Assembly (NCBI GenBank): GCA_026705025.1
Contig: JAPPBN010000030.1
Span: 29,484-93,483 of the forward strand
DNA: 64,000 bases
Source of the DNA: Bin125 sp026705025
GTDB taxonomy: Bacteria; Chloroflexota; Dehalococcoidia; Bin125
Direction of reading: 5' to 3'
Part shown: one piece after another, positions 54,146-63,863 of the stretch
Position numbering within the stretch: position 1 is the stretch's first letter
How the letters are laid out: every line of letters begins with the position of its first letter
Made by a program: the position numbers and the translations under genes
The notes under the pieces: generated by a model
Told to the model about the DNA's origin: nothing
Databases searched by the model: none
What the model saw: only the letters and a program-made list of their open reading frames with translations

Positions 54146-55387
54146 TTAGGCCTCCCAGCGACGGAAGACCAGGCAGGCATTGTGCCCGCCAAAACCCATC
54201 GAATTCGAAATCGCCACGCGCACATCGCGTTCGCGGCAAACGTTGGCCGTGTAGTCGAGGTCGCAGTCCGGGTCATGGTTCTGCAGATTGATCGTCGGCG
54301 GAATGACGCCGCGACGAATCGCCTCGACCGTGGCCAGCGCTTCGACCGCTCCGGCCGCTCCTAACAGATGGCCGGTCATGGACTTGGTCGAGGAGACCGA
54401 CAGCCCGTATGCGGCTTCGCCAAAGACACTCTTGATCGCCATCGTCTCAAACTTGTCGTTGAGTGGCGTCGAAGTGCCGTGCGCGTTGACGTAGTCAACG
54501 TCCGACGGAGCGATGCCTGAACGTTCCAGCGCCAGAGACATTGCCCGAGCTCCGCCGTCGCCGCCCTCGGCCGGTTGCGTGATGTGATACGCGTCGCCGA
54601 CCGAGCCGTAGCCGCAAACCTCGGCCAGAATCTCTGCGCCGCGCGCGGTGGCGTGCTCAGCTCGTTCGAGCACCATGACCGCCGCACCCTCTCCCATCAC
54701 GAAACCGTCTCGCTCGGCATCGAAGGGACGCGACGCGCTCTCGGGATCCTCGTTGCGCGAGGACAGAGCGCGGGCGGATGCGAACCCGGCAACGGCCATC
54801 TCACAGAGCGGCGCTTCTGCGCCTCCGACGACGACGACGTCTGCCTCGCGGCGTTCAATTGTCTGAGCTGCAAGTCCGAGGGCGTCGGCGGCGGAAGAGC
54901 ACGCCGACATCGGAGCGAAGTTTGGTCCGCGCGCCTGTAGGGCGATCGACACCTGTCCAGAAGCCATATTGGGCAGCATCATCGGCACGGCGAACGGTGA
55001 GACGCGATCGGGCCCGCGCGAGTCCAGAATCCGGAACTGCTCTTGGGTGGTGGCTATTCCGCCAATTCCCGTGCCAATCATCACACCGACGCGATCGGAA
55101 CCGTCGAATCCGCCGTCAAACCCGGCGTTGGCCGTCGCTTCCCGCGAAGCGACGATGGCAAACTGCGAGTAGCGATCCATTCGTCGCGCATCCTTGCGCG
55201 GCATGTACTCGTCCGGCTTCCAGTCGCTGACCTCCGCCGCAAAGCGCACCGATAGTCGAGACGGGTCGAAGATCGAAATCCCTTTCACGCCTGAGCGTCC
55301 TGAGACCAGCGATTCCCACGTCTCTTCAGCCGTGCCGCCAACCGCCGTTACCGCACCCATCCCCGTCACGACAATGCGCTCGTCCAT
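54146..55387 (-). CDS. fabF: Beta-ketoacyl-ACP synthase II
   Basis: 413 residues. Thiolase-fold catalytic triad: Cys in MSACSSAADALGLA, His in NAHGTSTPLND and His in MTGHLLGAAGAVEA. It elongates acyl-ACP with malonyl-ACP in fatty acid synthesis. ATG 55387 is preceded by GGGGGA. Leads the fabF-recJ-EF-G-like series. Confidence 0.92.
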   Translation of the reverse strand: MDERIVVTGMGAVTAVGGTAEETWESLVSGRSGVKGISIFDPSRLSVRFAAEVSDWKPDEYMPRKDARRMDRYSQFAIVASREATANAGFDGGFDGSDRVGVMIGTGIGGIATTQEQFRILDSRGPDRVSPFAVPMMLPNMASGQVSIALQARGPNFAPMSACSSAADALGLAAQTIERREADVVVVGGAEAPLCEMAVAGFASARALSSRNEDPESASRPFDAERDGFVMGEGAAVMVLERAEHATARGAEILAEVCGYGSVGDAYHITQPAEGGDGGARAMSLALERSGIAPSDVDYVNAHGTSTPLNDKFETMAIKSVFGEAAYGLSVSSTKSMTGHLLGAAGAVEALATVEAIRRGVIPPTINLQNHDPDCDLDYTANVCRERDVRVAISNSMGFGGHNACLVFRRWEA

Positions 55388-55538
55388 ATGGTCCCCCAAG
55401 CTCAGTGCGCTCTCAGCCTACCCCGTCACTGGGCCTGGAGTTTCGGATGGGTGAACAACGGCGCGAGCCGGATCCGCACGGACGGCTAGCGCCGCCGGTT
55501 GGTCCGGCTCAAAACAGAGAGACGCGCGGTCGTTGGCG

Positions 55539-55934
55539 TTATCCGCCGGCGGCGGCCTGACCGTGGGAGTACCACTCCTCGGTCTCTTCGCCCGGCTCGG
55601 GCAGGACCATCCCGCCCTCCATCGTCCACTTCGCCGGACCCTCGGTGATCCGACCACTGAAGTCCTCCGAGGACACGCCGGTAATTTCGCGGAAGGCGCC
55701 CATCAGGTCGCTGAGCAATTCCGCTTTGACCTCTTCCGAGCGTCCGGCGCGGTTGCCGCCGTCGAGGAAGTACGCCGTGTCCCAGCTGTCGTCGGCCTCG
55801 TCGAACACGACGTGGACAAAGCTGCGCGGCGCGCCGGTGTTGCCGCAATGGATGTCGGTGAACGCCTTGGCCACCGCCGCTCGTTGCTCGTAGGGAACCG
55901 AGTCCTTGGGGACCACGCAACGGTAATACGGCAT
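55539..55934 (-). CDS. Tautomerase superfamily protein with Pro1
   Basis: 131 residues. After Met removal the chain would begin with Pro1 (MPYYRCVVPKDSV), the catalytic base of the 4-OT/cis-CaaD/MIF superfamily. RAAVAKAFTDIHCGNTGAPR and SFVHVVFDE follow. AGAGGAAG RBS upstream. Might tautomerise enols or dehalogenate; a second, Pro-less relative is encoded 51 bp upstream. Confidence 0.75.
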   Translation of the reverse strand: MPYYRCVVPKDSVPYEQRAAVAKAFTDIHCGNTGAPRSFVHVVFDEADDSWDTAYFLDGGNRAGRSEEVKAELLSDLMGAFREITGVSSEDFSGRITEGPAKWTMEGGMVLPEPGEETEEWYSHGQAAAGG

Positions 55935-55985
55935 TTCAGACTTCCTCTCTCGTCTCGGAGTACGAACTCATGCTAGCCCACAGCG

Positions 55986-56312
55986 TTATGCGTCGCGAGC
56001 CGATACCACCAGTTCGTCGACGGTGCAGCCGCTGATTTCCATCCACCTGTCACAGATTCGGCGCATGAAATCCTCGCGAACGTCCTGCGTCACGCCGCCG
56101 ACTATGCTGCCGCGAACCAGCGAAGTGGTGGACGGCTCGCCGCCGCGGAATCCGAACCCTCTCGGAATGTCACTGAAGGTCACCGGGACATCATCGGGTG
56201 ACTCGCCGAGTACATCCTGTGTGATCTGCTGGAGAGCAACGGCCAGCTTGGCACGCATCTCCTCGCCGACCTGGCCTTCCTGCATGGTGCAGTTGAAACT
56301 CACTCGCGACAT
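55986..56312 (-). CDS. Tautomerase-like protein lacking Pro1
   Basis: 108 residues starting MSRVSFNCTMQEG, with AKLAVALQQITQDVLGESPD, VPVTFSDIPRGFGFRGG and a VRGSIVGGVTQDVREDFMRR helix. Overall tautomerase-like but with Ser, not Pro, after Met. Could be a structural partner of the Pro1 protein. Family call tentative. Confidence 0.6.
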   Translation of the reverse strand: MSRVSFNCTMQEGQVGEEMRAKLAVALQQITQDVLGESPDDVPVTFSDIPRGFGFRGGEPSTTSLVRGSIVGGVTQDVREDFMRRICDRWMEISGCTVDELVVSARDA

Positions 56313-56333
56313 GTCAAGGCTCCTCTGCTCTCG

Positions 56334-56972
56334 CTACTTCCAAATGCGCTCAAGGTTCACTTCGAGCCCCTCGCATACATCCTCGCCGCTGAGGGTGTCC
56401 GGCCTGTCAAGCTGTTCGGGCTCGGTGTCAGGCCGATAGATCACGACGATCTCTCTAAACGGATCTACGAGCCAGCCAAGGAGCGCGCCCTTGCTCATCC
56501 ATTCCAGCATCTTCTCCCGCTGCTGGCGGAAGGAGCTGGACGGCGACACGACCTCGACAATGAATTCCGGGCAGTTGCTGAGGAATCCTCGCTCGGGATC
56601 GCGTTGATCCCAGCGTTCGTTGCTCATCCAGGCGACATCGGGCGCGCGCAGTGAACCGTCATCGTAGTTGCGCACTCCCAGCTGCGCACCGAAGACGTGC
56701 CCTCCACGGGCCAGCCGGTTCCAAATCGCTACGTCCGCGCCAATCTCGCTGGCCCGCTCGCTGCTCTCTGGACCCTCAGGCGCCATGATCACCAGCTCTC
56801 CGTTGGCGGTCAGTTCCAACTGCCAGGGTTCATTGAGGTCGGACAGGGCGATCAGCGCCTCGTCCGACAGAGCCCAGTCTGTCGGCAACTTCAGCCTGAA
56901 TGGTGCGGGCAATCGGTACGGATCGATCTCCGTCTCTTGGACTGTAGGCGTCTGAGCCTCCGTCGTGACCAT
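56334..56972 (-). CDS. Uma2 family protein, copy 2
   Basis: 212 residues with ALSDLNEPWQLELTANGELV, DVAWMSNERWDQRDPERGFL, CPEFIVEVVSPSSSFRQQRE and GALLGWLVDPFREIVVIYRP, the same block order as the copy at 32027. Located 21 nt upstream of the tautomerase-like pair. Role unsettled for the family. Confidence 0.85.
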   Translation of the reverse strand: MVTTEAQTPTVQETEIDPYRLPAPFRLKLPTDWALSDEALIALSDLNEPWQLELTANGELVIMAPEGPESSERASEIGADVAIWNRLARGGHVFGAQLGVRNYDDGSLRAPDVAWMSNERWDQRDPERGFLSNCPEFIVEVVSPSSSFRQQREKMLEWMSKGALLGWLVDPFREIVVIYRPDTEPEQLDRPDTLSGEDVCEGLEVNLERIWK

Positions 56973-57017
56973 CTCGCGGCCTCCTCAATCAAGGCTACAG
57001 ATCAGTCCAACTCAGTG

Positions 57018-58703
57018 TCATTGCTGCCCGCCGAGCAAGCCCTCGAGTCCGCCGCCCAGTCCGCCGGCGCCGCCTGGTTGACCCAGGCCGCCCATATCTC
57101 CACCGCCCAACCCGAGTCCACCACCGAACGACGGCGCCTCCACCGGCTCTTCCCCGGCGAGCGATCGCGCAGCCATCGCGAGCTGATCGGCGACATCGCC
57201 CGCCGTCACCCCAATCGTCCCTCGCGCCCGCGCTGCCCGGTTCCCAGCATCGCCATGCAGATAGACACCCAGTGTGGCGGCATCGAACGGATCCAGCCCC
57301 TGCGCAATCAGTGCGCCAATCGCCCCACTCAGTACGTCTCCGGTACCGGCGGTCGCCAGGGCCGGCTGCGCGACTTCCGAGACCCGTGCTCGATTGTCCG
57401 GTGTGGCCACAACGGTGTTCGCACCTTTGAGCACCACGTGGCAATTCCACTCTGCCGCACAATCGCGCGTGAGCGTCAGGCGCTGGCCTTGGACGTCCTC
57501 CGTCGCCATTCCAGTCAGCGTGCCCATTTCGCCGGGGTGCGGTGTCAGCACCACCGGCGCCACGGCGTTCGCCAGTCCTGACATGTCCGTTGAGAGCAAA
57601 TTCAATCCATCTGCGTCGACCACCACGCCATTGACCGAGCCCACTTCGGGAGAAACGAGGAACTCGCGCACGAACTTCCCACTGTGGTCGTGCCGTCCGA
57701 ACCCGCAACCGATCACGACGGAGTCGACACCGGGCAACTCGTCTCGGACGACTTCCCAGGCGGCGAAGCCGGAAATCACGCCGTCGTCGTACTCGGGCAG
57801 CGGCAGCAGGGTCGCCTCCGGTATGGCCGCAACCAGGTGTGCAGCGATCGATTGGGGGGTGGCAATCGTAACCAATCCGGCCCCCGCCCGATAAGCGCCA
57901 CGAGCGGCGAGGACCGCCGCGCCCGGATACCGCGCCGACCCTGCAATCACCAGCACGCGTCCAAACGTTCCCTTGTGCCCGTCTGCCGGCCGATCCGGCA
58001 ACAGTGCCTTGGCCGCGCGACGCTCGAGCACCTCGGTCTGTAGATCGTCGTCCAAACCCGCGGGAATCCCAATCTCGACCTGTTGCACCGACCCCGCCGC
58101 CGCAGCGCCGGGTTGCATGTATAACCCCACTTTGGGCGCGTGGAAGGTGACTGTCTCATCCGCGGCGACAGACAACGGATCGAGACGTCCGCTATCGGCG
58201 TCGAGTCCGCTGGGGAGGTCGACGGCCACCAGCTTTGGCTTGACCGTTCGCGACCGAATCGCCGCTAGCCGCTGCATGATTCCAGCGAGATCGCCGTCGA
58301 TCGGCCGCGACGATCGAGTACCCAACAAGGCATCGACGATCGCTTCCGCCCCGGACAGCAACGCCTCCAACGCTTCGAAGTCTTCGTCCTCACTGACAGT
58401 GCCGCATGGCACGCCCAGCTCAACGGTTTGCGTCCATTGGCTGTCGCTGCGCTCTCGCAATGCATAGACGCGAACCTGCGCTCCCCACTCGAACAGGTGA
58501 CGCGCCGCGACAAGGCCGTCGCCGCCGTTGTTGCCCGGCCCGACCAGCACGGCGATGCGCCGGTCCTCAAGCGAGCCGAGTTGCATCCAGATCTCTTGCG
58601 CGACCGCGAGACCGGCGTTCTCCATCAGGGTGTCGGTCGAGACCCCGGCCGCCTCGGCTCGCGATTCCAGCTCCCGCATTTCCGCCGACGTCAACAGTTT
58701 CAT
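57018..58703 (-). CDS. nnr: Bifunctional NAD(P)H-hydrate epimerase / dehydratase
   Basis: 561 residues. Epimerase half: MENAGLAVAQEIW, VLVGPGNNGGDGLVAARHL and VAVDLPSGLDADSG. Dehydratase half: GHKGTFGRVLVIAGSARYPG, VLTPHPGEMGTLTG, VVLKGANTVVATP, ATAGTGDVLSGAIGALIAQG. It repairs hydrated NAD(P)H. The last 35 residues are an unusual Gly/Leu-rich tail (FGGGLGLGGGDMGGLGQPGG). Directly downstream of acpS. Confidence 0.92.
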   Translation of the reverse strand: MKLLTSAEMRELESRAEAAGVSTDTLMENAGLAVAQEIWMQLGSLEDRRIAVLVGPGNNGGDGLVAARHLFEWGAQVRVYALRERSDSQWTQTVELGVPCGTVSEDEDFEALEALLSGAEAIVDALLGTRSSRPIDGDLAGIMQRLAAIRSRTVKPKLVAVDLPSGLDADSGRLDPLSVAADETVTFHAPKVGLYMQPGAAAAGSVQQVEIGIPAGLDDDLQTEVLERRAAKALLPDRPADGHKGTFGRVLVIAGSARYPGAAVLAARGAYRAGAGLVTIATPQSIAAHLVAAIPEATLLPLPEYDDGVISGFAAWEVVRDELPGVDSVVIGCGFGRHDHSGKFVREFLVSPEVGSVNGVVVDADGLNLLSTDMSGLANAVAPVVLTPHPGEMGTLTGMATEDVQGQRLTLTRDCAAEWNCHVVLKGANTVVATPDNRARVSEVAQPALATAGTGDVLSGAIGALIAQGLDPFDAATLGVYLHGDAGNRAARARGTIGVTAGDVADQLAMAARSLAGEEPVEAPSFGGGLGLGGGDMGGLGQPGGAGGLGGGLEGLLGGQQ

Positions 58704-58714
58704 CGTCCCTCTCC

Positions 58715-59101
58715 CTATCTGGTCCCCAACTTCGGTTGTCCCACGGCGAACGCGCAGACCATATGTGTTTCGTGGGTCAGGCTAATCTCGATCCGCTCCA
58801 GACCGATCTCATGGGCTCGTTCCCGCGCGCCGCCGTGCAGTATCACGACCGGCTTGCCCCGAGCATTGGCCAGGATTTCGATTTCCTTCCACTTGACCCC
58901 GCGAACCCCGGTACCCAGGCACTTCATCACGGCTTCCTTGCCGGCAAAGCGGACCGCCATTTCGGCGATTCGGTCGCCGCAATATTCGCGCTCCCGGTCG
59001 GTCAGGATGCGTTGAGGAAAACGCTCGGGGTGCCGATTGAGCACGCTTTCAAACCGCTCTATCAGCAGCAGGTCTACGCCGCAGGTCAGGTCGCCGAACA
59101 T
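58715..59101 (-). CDS. acpS: Holo-[acyl-carrier-protein] synthase
   Basis: 128 residues from ATG 59101. CGVDLLLIERFESVLNRH, FTDREREYC-like ILTDREREYCGDRIAEMAVR, RFAGKEAVMKCLGTG and ISLTHETHMVCAFAV are the AcpS motifs for 4'-phosphopantetheine transfer to ACP. 11 nt before nnr, a common pairing. Confidence 0.9.
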   Translation of the reverse strand: MFGDLTCGVDLLLIERFESVLNRHPERFPQRILTDREREYCGDRIAEMAVRFAGKEAVMKCLGTGVRGVKWKEIEILANARGKPVVILHGGARERAHEIGLERIEISLTHETHMVCAFAVGQPKLGTR

Positions 59102-59175
59102 CGATTCGCAGCCTACCAACGCGCTCGAGCAACCAGGCGACATTTCGGCCCAGGGCTCTGACTTACCCTGAGCGC

Positions 59176-60072
59176 ATGACGGCCACGATCATTGATGGCG
59201 CTGCCATAGCCGCTGGCATTCGCGAGGCGCTGACGCGGCAGGTGGAGGACATGATCGCTCGAGGATTGCTGCCTCACCTCGCTGTCATCCTGGTCGGTCA
59301 GAATCCCGCTTCCGCCTCCTATGTCACAGGCAAACAGCGCGCCGGTCAGGAGACCGGGATCAAGGTCGTCATCCATAAGATCGAAGCCGACCCCGATCCA
59401 CAGCAAACCGAGCGCCGAGTCCGCGACCGCATTGACCTGCTCAACGCCGATCCGAATGTCCACGGCATCATCGTGCAGCTGCCGCTGCCTGATGGGGTCG
59501 ACCCTGATGCTCTTCTTGATCGGATCGATCCGCTCAAGGATGTCGATGGCCTGCACCCCATCAATCAGGGACGCATCCTCCAGGGCCGCGAGCGATATCT
59601 GCCGGCAACGCCGCACGGCGTGCAGCAACTCTTGGTCCGCAGTGGCGCCGATCCGGGCGGCAAACGCGTGGTGATTGTGGGACGCAGCCGGTTGGTCGGC
59701 ATGCCGCTGGCCGCGATGCTCTCACAGAAACGTCAGGGCGCCAACGCGACGGTGACCCTTTGTCACACCAACACCACCGATCTTCCTGCGATCACCAGAG
59801 AAGCTGACATCCTCGTCGCCGCGACCGGTCGGCCGCAGACCATAACGTCGGAAATGGTCCGCCGCGGCGCAACCGTGATCGACGTAGGCGTCAACCGCGT
59901 CGAAGACGTTACCCGCAAACGCGGCTATCGCCTGGTTGGTGACGTCGATTTCGAATCGGTCTCGACAGTCGCGTCGGCTATCACACCGGTGCCTGGTGGA
60001 GTTGGTCCAATGACAGTGGCGATGCTGCTCAATAACGTCACTCGAGCGGCCCGTATCTCGCAGCAGCGCTAG
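59176..60072 (+). CDS. folD: Methylenetetrahydrofolate dehydrogenase / cyclohydrolase
   Basis: 298 residues. YVTGKQRAGQETGIKVVIHK region with catalytic Lys, GIIVQLPLPDGVDPDALLDR, DVDGLHPINQG, ATPHGVQQLL, VIVGRSRLVGMPLAAMLSQK and the end PGGVGPMTVAMLLNN. Interconverts methylene-, methenyl- and formyl-THF. Divergent from acpS. Confidence 0.95.
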   Translation: MTATIIDGAAIAAGIREALTRQVEDMIARGLLPHLAVILVGQNPASASYVTGKQRAGQETGIKVVIHKIEADPDPQQTERRVRDRIDLLNADPNVHGIIVQLPLPDGVDPDALLDRIDPLKDVDGLHPINQGRILQGRERYLPATPHGVQQLLVRSGADPGGKRVVIVGRSRLVGMPLAAMLSQKRQGANATVTLCHTNTTDLPAITREADILVAATGRPQTITSEMVRRGATVIDVGVNRVEDVTRKRGYRLVGDVDFESVSTVASAITPVPGGVGPMTVAMLLNNVTRAARISQQR

Positions 60073-60090
60073 CGGGGTTCCTGCTCCGGG

Positions 60091-60181
60091 TTCGTGATTG
60101 CCGCGCCTCGCCGCGGCAATCTCGACGCTCGCAGGATGGTGCAGACCGGTGCGAGATACGCGCGGCAGGCGCGGACATGAC
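60091..60181. repeat. Paired inverted palindromic repeat (BIME-like), copy 2
   Basis: CGTGATTGCCGCGCCTCGCC followed by GCGGCAATCTCG, and the degenerate mirror GCGAGATACGCGCGGCAGGC followed by GCGGACATGAC. Same architecture as 33929-34024; lies in the convergent gap of folD and the peptidase gene. Confidence 0.6.
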
Positions 60182-60196
60182 AGAGATGCTGACTGC

Positions 60197-61717
60197 TCAG
60201 TCCCGACGCGGCGTCAACACTCGGACCAGCAACAGACCGCTGAGCAGCACGAGCGCGCCCGCCACGCCGATCAGTGGGTACTCCCATGGGAATCGCGCCG
60301 GAGCCTCAAAGACCGGACCCGATCGACGCTGATCCTGGCGGCGCTGAATCTCATCGGTGCGTTCCGCAACCTCTGCCTCGCTCCGGCTGTCGGATGCCTG
60401 CTCTGACTCGGATTCGTCTTGCTGCGATGATTGAGCCGCCTGCTCCGCGGCGTCTCGATCGTCGTCGCTGTCGGCAGGTGCCTCTCGGTCTGTCCGGTCG
60501 GTCCGGCCGTCGGCACTGTCCATCTCCGACTGTTCGTCTTCCGCCACCTCCGGACCGGCGATTACCTCATCCTCGATCTCCGTCGAGCGGTCCTCGCCAA
60601 CTTCCCTTGGCCCCAGCCCGACAGATTCGCGCCAGTCGTTATCCAGTTCGTCGCGACTCAGTCCATAGACCTTGTTCAGCGCATCTTCGACCGACGACCC
60701 CTCCTTGAACGTGGCGAACAGCTCGTTCATCTTCTCGTTGCCGTATTCGCCCAGCAGGTACAGCACGATCGCCGCCGATTGGCCATAGAAGATGTCGACG
60801 AATCCGGGCAGATTGGATGGCGATTCCATGCTCCGCAACGACAGCACCTGGTCGTTGTTGATCGCGAACTGCAGGGCGCCGCCCCGGCGCTCGAGCCAGT
60901 CTCCCTCAGCCAGTGTCGCCATGCCTTCGTCGAGCCAGGCCGGGAGGTCTCCGTAGGGACCCTCGCCGGCCAGCTTCGTCAACACGTGGGTCAGCTCGTG
61001 TCGGACGACCCATCGCGAAGGCTGATAGATGTGCACCAGATCGGCCAGCACGCGAGTGCCCCCCGTGATCACCGATTCCTCAAACCGCTCCGATTCAATC
61101 CGCTCGACCTCGCGGGCGTCTCCCGTGTTGGCCCAGACGTAGATCTTGATCGGAATCAGTTCTTGCAGACCCAGGAACGGCGAGATCTCTTCCAGCGCCG
61201 ACAGCCCTTCCCGCAACATCGTTTCGGCGACACCTCGGTCGTCGTACCAGACGACCTCCAGATCGCCCTCCTTCAGTGATTGCCACTCGAATCGGGGATC
61301 CTCGTACCGCCAGATCTCCGGCTCGGTTTCAAACCTCTCACCCGACTCAAAGACGAACTCCCAGCGCCATTCAAAGTCGGCCCCGGCGGGAATCCACAAC
61401 TGGGGATTACGCGTCGGAAACTCCGCGCGAATGCGGGTCACGTCGCCCTGGTTGATCTCGGCCGCCTCACGAGTCAAGGCGCCCTCAGGCAGAATCGTGT
61501 AGAGGAAGGTGACGGACTCAACCTCAGCCGCGTCGTCGACCAGAGCCGTCACAACCACGGAATCGGGCCACGAGTTCTCGAATCGAGTGCCCTGGACGAC
61601 CGGGCCCTCTTCGACCGACTGTGCGCCGGCCGGTGCGGACGCGCCCAGACTGCCAGACAGCAACGCGATCACCGCGACCAGCAAGGCGAAGACCGACGGC
61701 AGGACGCCTCGCCTCAT
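60197..61717 (-). CDS. Secreted membrane-anchored gluzincin-like metallopeptidase
   Basis: 506 residues. Signal peptide cleaved near GAQS, beta-rich N-terminal domain, then zinc motif VVRHELTHVLTKLAGEG with the glutamate ligand in AWLDEGMATLAEGDW (peptidase MA-like). After the catalytic domain come a roughly 100-residue Glu/Asp/Ser/Gln linker and a C-terminal membrane anchor (LIGVAGALVLLSGLLLVRVL). Start ATG 61717 overlaps the prfB stop (ATGA). Confidence 0.83.
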   Translation of the reverse strand: MRRGVLPSVFALLVAVIALLSGSLGASAPAGAQSVEEGPVVQGTRFENSWPDSVVVTALVDDAAEVESVTFLYTILPEGALTREAAEINQGDVTRIRAEFPTRNPQLWIPAGADFEWRWEFVFESGERFETEPEIWRYEDPRFEWQSLKEGDLEVVWYDDRGVAETMLREGLSALEEISPFLGLQELIPIKIYVWANTGDAREVERIESERFEESVITGGTRVLADLVHIYQPSRWVVRHELTHVLTKLAGEGPYGDLPAWLDEGMATLAEGDWLERRGGALQFAINNDQVLSLRSMESPSNLPGFVDIFYGQSAAIVLYLLGEYGNEKMNELFATFKEGSSVEDALNKVYGLSRDELDNDWRESVGLGPREVGEDRSTEIEDEVIAGPEVAEDEQSEMDSADGRTDRTDREAPADSDDDRDAAEQAAQSSQQDESESEQASDSRSEAEVAERTDEIQRRQDQRRSGPVFEAPARFPWEYPLIGVAGALVLLSGLLLVRVLTPRRD

Positions 61718-62851
61718 GCCAGCGCCCCTTCTGGTTGAGACTGCTGGCCGATTTGATGCTGCAGCGACGCGCGCAGGAACTCGTCAATCTCACCGTCAAG
61801 CACCCGGTCGGCGTCCGATGTCTCGTGCAGCGTGCGCAGGTCCTTCACCATTCGATAGGGCTGCAGCACGTAGGAACGGATCTGATTGCCCCAGCCCGCC
61901 TCGATATGCTCGCCGCGAATCGCCAGGCGCTCTTCCTCGCGCTTCTGTTCCTCCAGCATCAGCAGCCGTGCTTCCAACACGCGCATCGCCGATTCACGGT
62001 TGCGCCGCAGCGATCGCTCGTTCTGGCAGCTCACCACGAATCCGGTAGGCAGGTGCGTGATGCGTACCGCCGTCGAGTTCTTCTGCACATTCTGTCCGCC
62101 GTTGCCCGAGGCGCGGTACACGTCGATCTTGATGTCGTCGTCATCGATCTCGACTTCGGCCGCGCCCTCGGTTTCCGGCATAATCTCGACTCGCGCGAAC
62201 GAGGTGTGCCGAGCGTGATTCTGGTCGAACGGTGAAATCCGCACCAGCCGATGGACACCGTGCTCCGCTCGCAACCAGCCATAGGCTCCGCCGCCCTCTG
62301 CATCGCCGCGTACTTCCAACATCGCCGATTTCAGACCCGCCTCTTCACCCTCGACCAGGTCGACAAGGTCGACGTCAAAGCCGGCCCGCTCCGCCCAGCG
62401 CTGGTACATGCGCAGCAGCATCTCCGTCCAGTCCTGTGAGTCGATCCCGCCCGAGCCTGCATAGATCGAGATCACGGCAGACCGATCGTCATACGGTCCG
62501 GAGAAGGCCAACTCGAATGACCGCCGCTCGATCTCCTCGCCGATCGACAGGGCCTCTTGCGCCAGGTCGGCCGCAAGCTCTTCATCATCCGCCAATTCGA
62601 GCAGCTCGACGGACTCGTCAACGCGCGCTTCCAGGCCGCGCCAGACCTCGATCGTGCGCTGACGAGCAGCCAGACGCTTCATCACGGCGCGCGCGCGCTC
62701 GGAGTCGTCCCAGAAACTCGGCACCGTTGAGTCCGACTCCAGTCGGGCCGCTTCAGCCTCGATCGCTGGCAGGTCAAAGACGCTCCAGGACGTCGCTTAG
62801 CTGCTCCGACAGCTCTTCAAGCGAGCCGCGTAATTCGTCAACATCAGCCAC
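61714..62851 (-). CDS. prfB: Peptide chain release factor 2, with programmed +1 frameshift
   Basis: 378 residues when the 25-codon leader (GTG 62851 to TGA 62774-62776) is joined by +1 shift to the second frame. SPF (RF2 stop recognition) in ISPFDQNHARHTSF and GGQ in RASGNGGQNVQKNS are intact. RF2 releases peptides at UGA and UAA, so the shift at UGA autoregulates it. In this organism RF2 also competes with Sec insertion. The GTG start has GGAG upstream. Confidence 0.95.
62771..62786 (-). promoter_or_regulatory. prfB programmed +1 frameshift site
   Basis: RNA GGAGCGUCUUUGAC: an SD-like GGAG ending three nucleotides before the slippery CUU, then UGA and C. The CUUUGAC heptamer is the classical RF2 site. 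Confidence 0.93.
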
Positions 62852-62943
62852 AACGCATCTCCGTACCAAATCGTCGTCAGACCCGCACTGGCTGCGGGCA
62901 ACTCGTCGCTTGCAGCACCGATGCCTCGGATGCGCTCAGCGTA

Positions 62944-63810
62944 CTACCGATTCGGGACGATCAGGCCGCCCGACGTGCGCCGCATGCCCTCGGGCGTGGC
63001 CGCCGCCTCACGCGCACGGCCGGCCGCCGCTGCGATCGGATCGATCGCCGCCGGTTCTCGCCGCTGGGGAGGTGGTTGGGGCGGGCGCCAGGGAGTCGCA
63101 GAGCCTGGTTGAGTTGGCGGAGGATTGAGCTGCGCTTTCTCAGGATTGGACTGCCACACACCGATGAACTCAACCAACTCGAACGGCTCCACCAGTCCCT
63201 CCGCGAACAGCCGATCGTCAATGAACAACGCTGGCAGCGCCGTCACGCCTGAGCGTGCGCCAATTTCCGCAAACTCCTCAATTGCGAACACATCGGCCTG
63301 CAGCTTGGGCGACAGCAACGTCGCAGCGCAGGCGGCCAACGCCGCCTGCCCGGCCACCGGATCGTCTGCCGAGCCGAGTAACCGCAGCCGCGTGGGGCGA
63401 CGCAACTTGCCCAGGATCCGCTTCATCTTGACCGACGGTTTCGATTGACGCGTGGCAGCCAGCACCATCGCGCGGATCATCGCGACCAGCAGGTGTCCAT
63501 TTGGAGCGCCATAGAAGCGCAACGGACGATTCAGCTCGCCGCGAATCAGCACGCACGGCACGTCAACGATGTCGCGCCGTGCAACCTGCTCCTCGGACTC
63601 CTCGTGCTCAAAGACCGTCAGGGAGATCTGATCGGACAGCTCGGCGATCTCCTCGTACAACTCCTTGGCCAGCACGCAACTTGGCTTGTCGGGCCGCCCG
63701 GGAACCATCACTCGGCGCGGGCTCTGGTGGTAGTACTCGAGCTTCAGTGGGCCCTCAATAGCCGCAAACTGCTGCCGAATCTGAGCCCGCTCCGAACTCG
63801 CCAGCGCCAT
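62944..63810 (-). CDS. Tandem thioredoxin-fold protein without CxxC
   Basis: 288 residues from ATG 63810. Two thioredoxin-like halves as in protein disulfide oxidoreductase (PDO): LKLEYYHQS...KPSCVLAKELYEEIAEL with VDVPCVLIRG, and LRLLGSADDP...ADVFAIEEFAEIGARSGVTALPALFID. The first redox position is lost (KPSC in place of CxxC) and the second site has no Cys. A Pro/Arg-rich tail follows. Redox activity is doubtful; a binding or scaffold role is possible. Confidence 0.65.
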   Translation of the reverse strand: MALASSERAQIRQQFAAIEGPLKLEYYHQSPRRVMVPGRPDKPSCVLAKELYEEIAELSDQISLTVFEHEESEEQVARRDIVDVPCVLIRGELNRPLRFYGAPNGHLLVAMIRAMVLAATRQSKPSVKMKRILGKLRRPTRLRLLGSADDPVAGQAALAACAATLLSPKLQADVFAIEEFAEIGARSGVTALPALFIDDRLFAEGLVEPFELVEFIGVWQSNPEKAQLNPPPTQPGSATPWRPPQPPPQRREPAAIDPIAAAAGRAREAAATPEGMRRTSGGLIVPNR

Positions 63811-63863
63811 GCCGATCCTCGCTCTCGCCCATCCTCGCTCTCGCCTTGCTACCAGCCTAACGT

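Noticed and set aside
61714..62851. prfB as a frameshifted pseudogene
   Set aside because: The break is the classical CUUUGAC programmed site with an SD-like sequence upstream, and both parts are intact.
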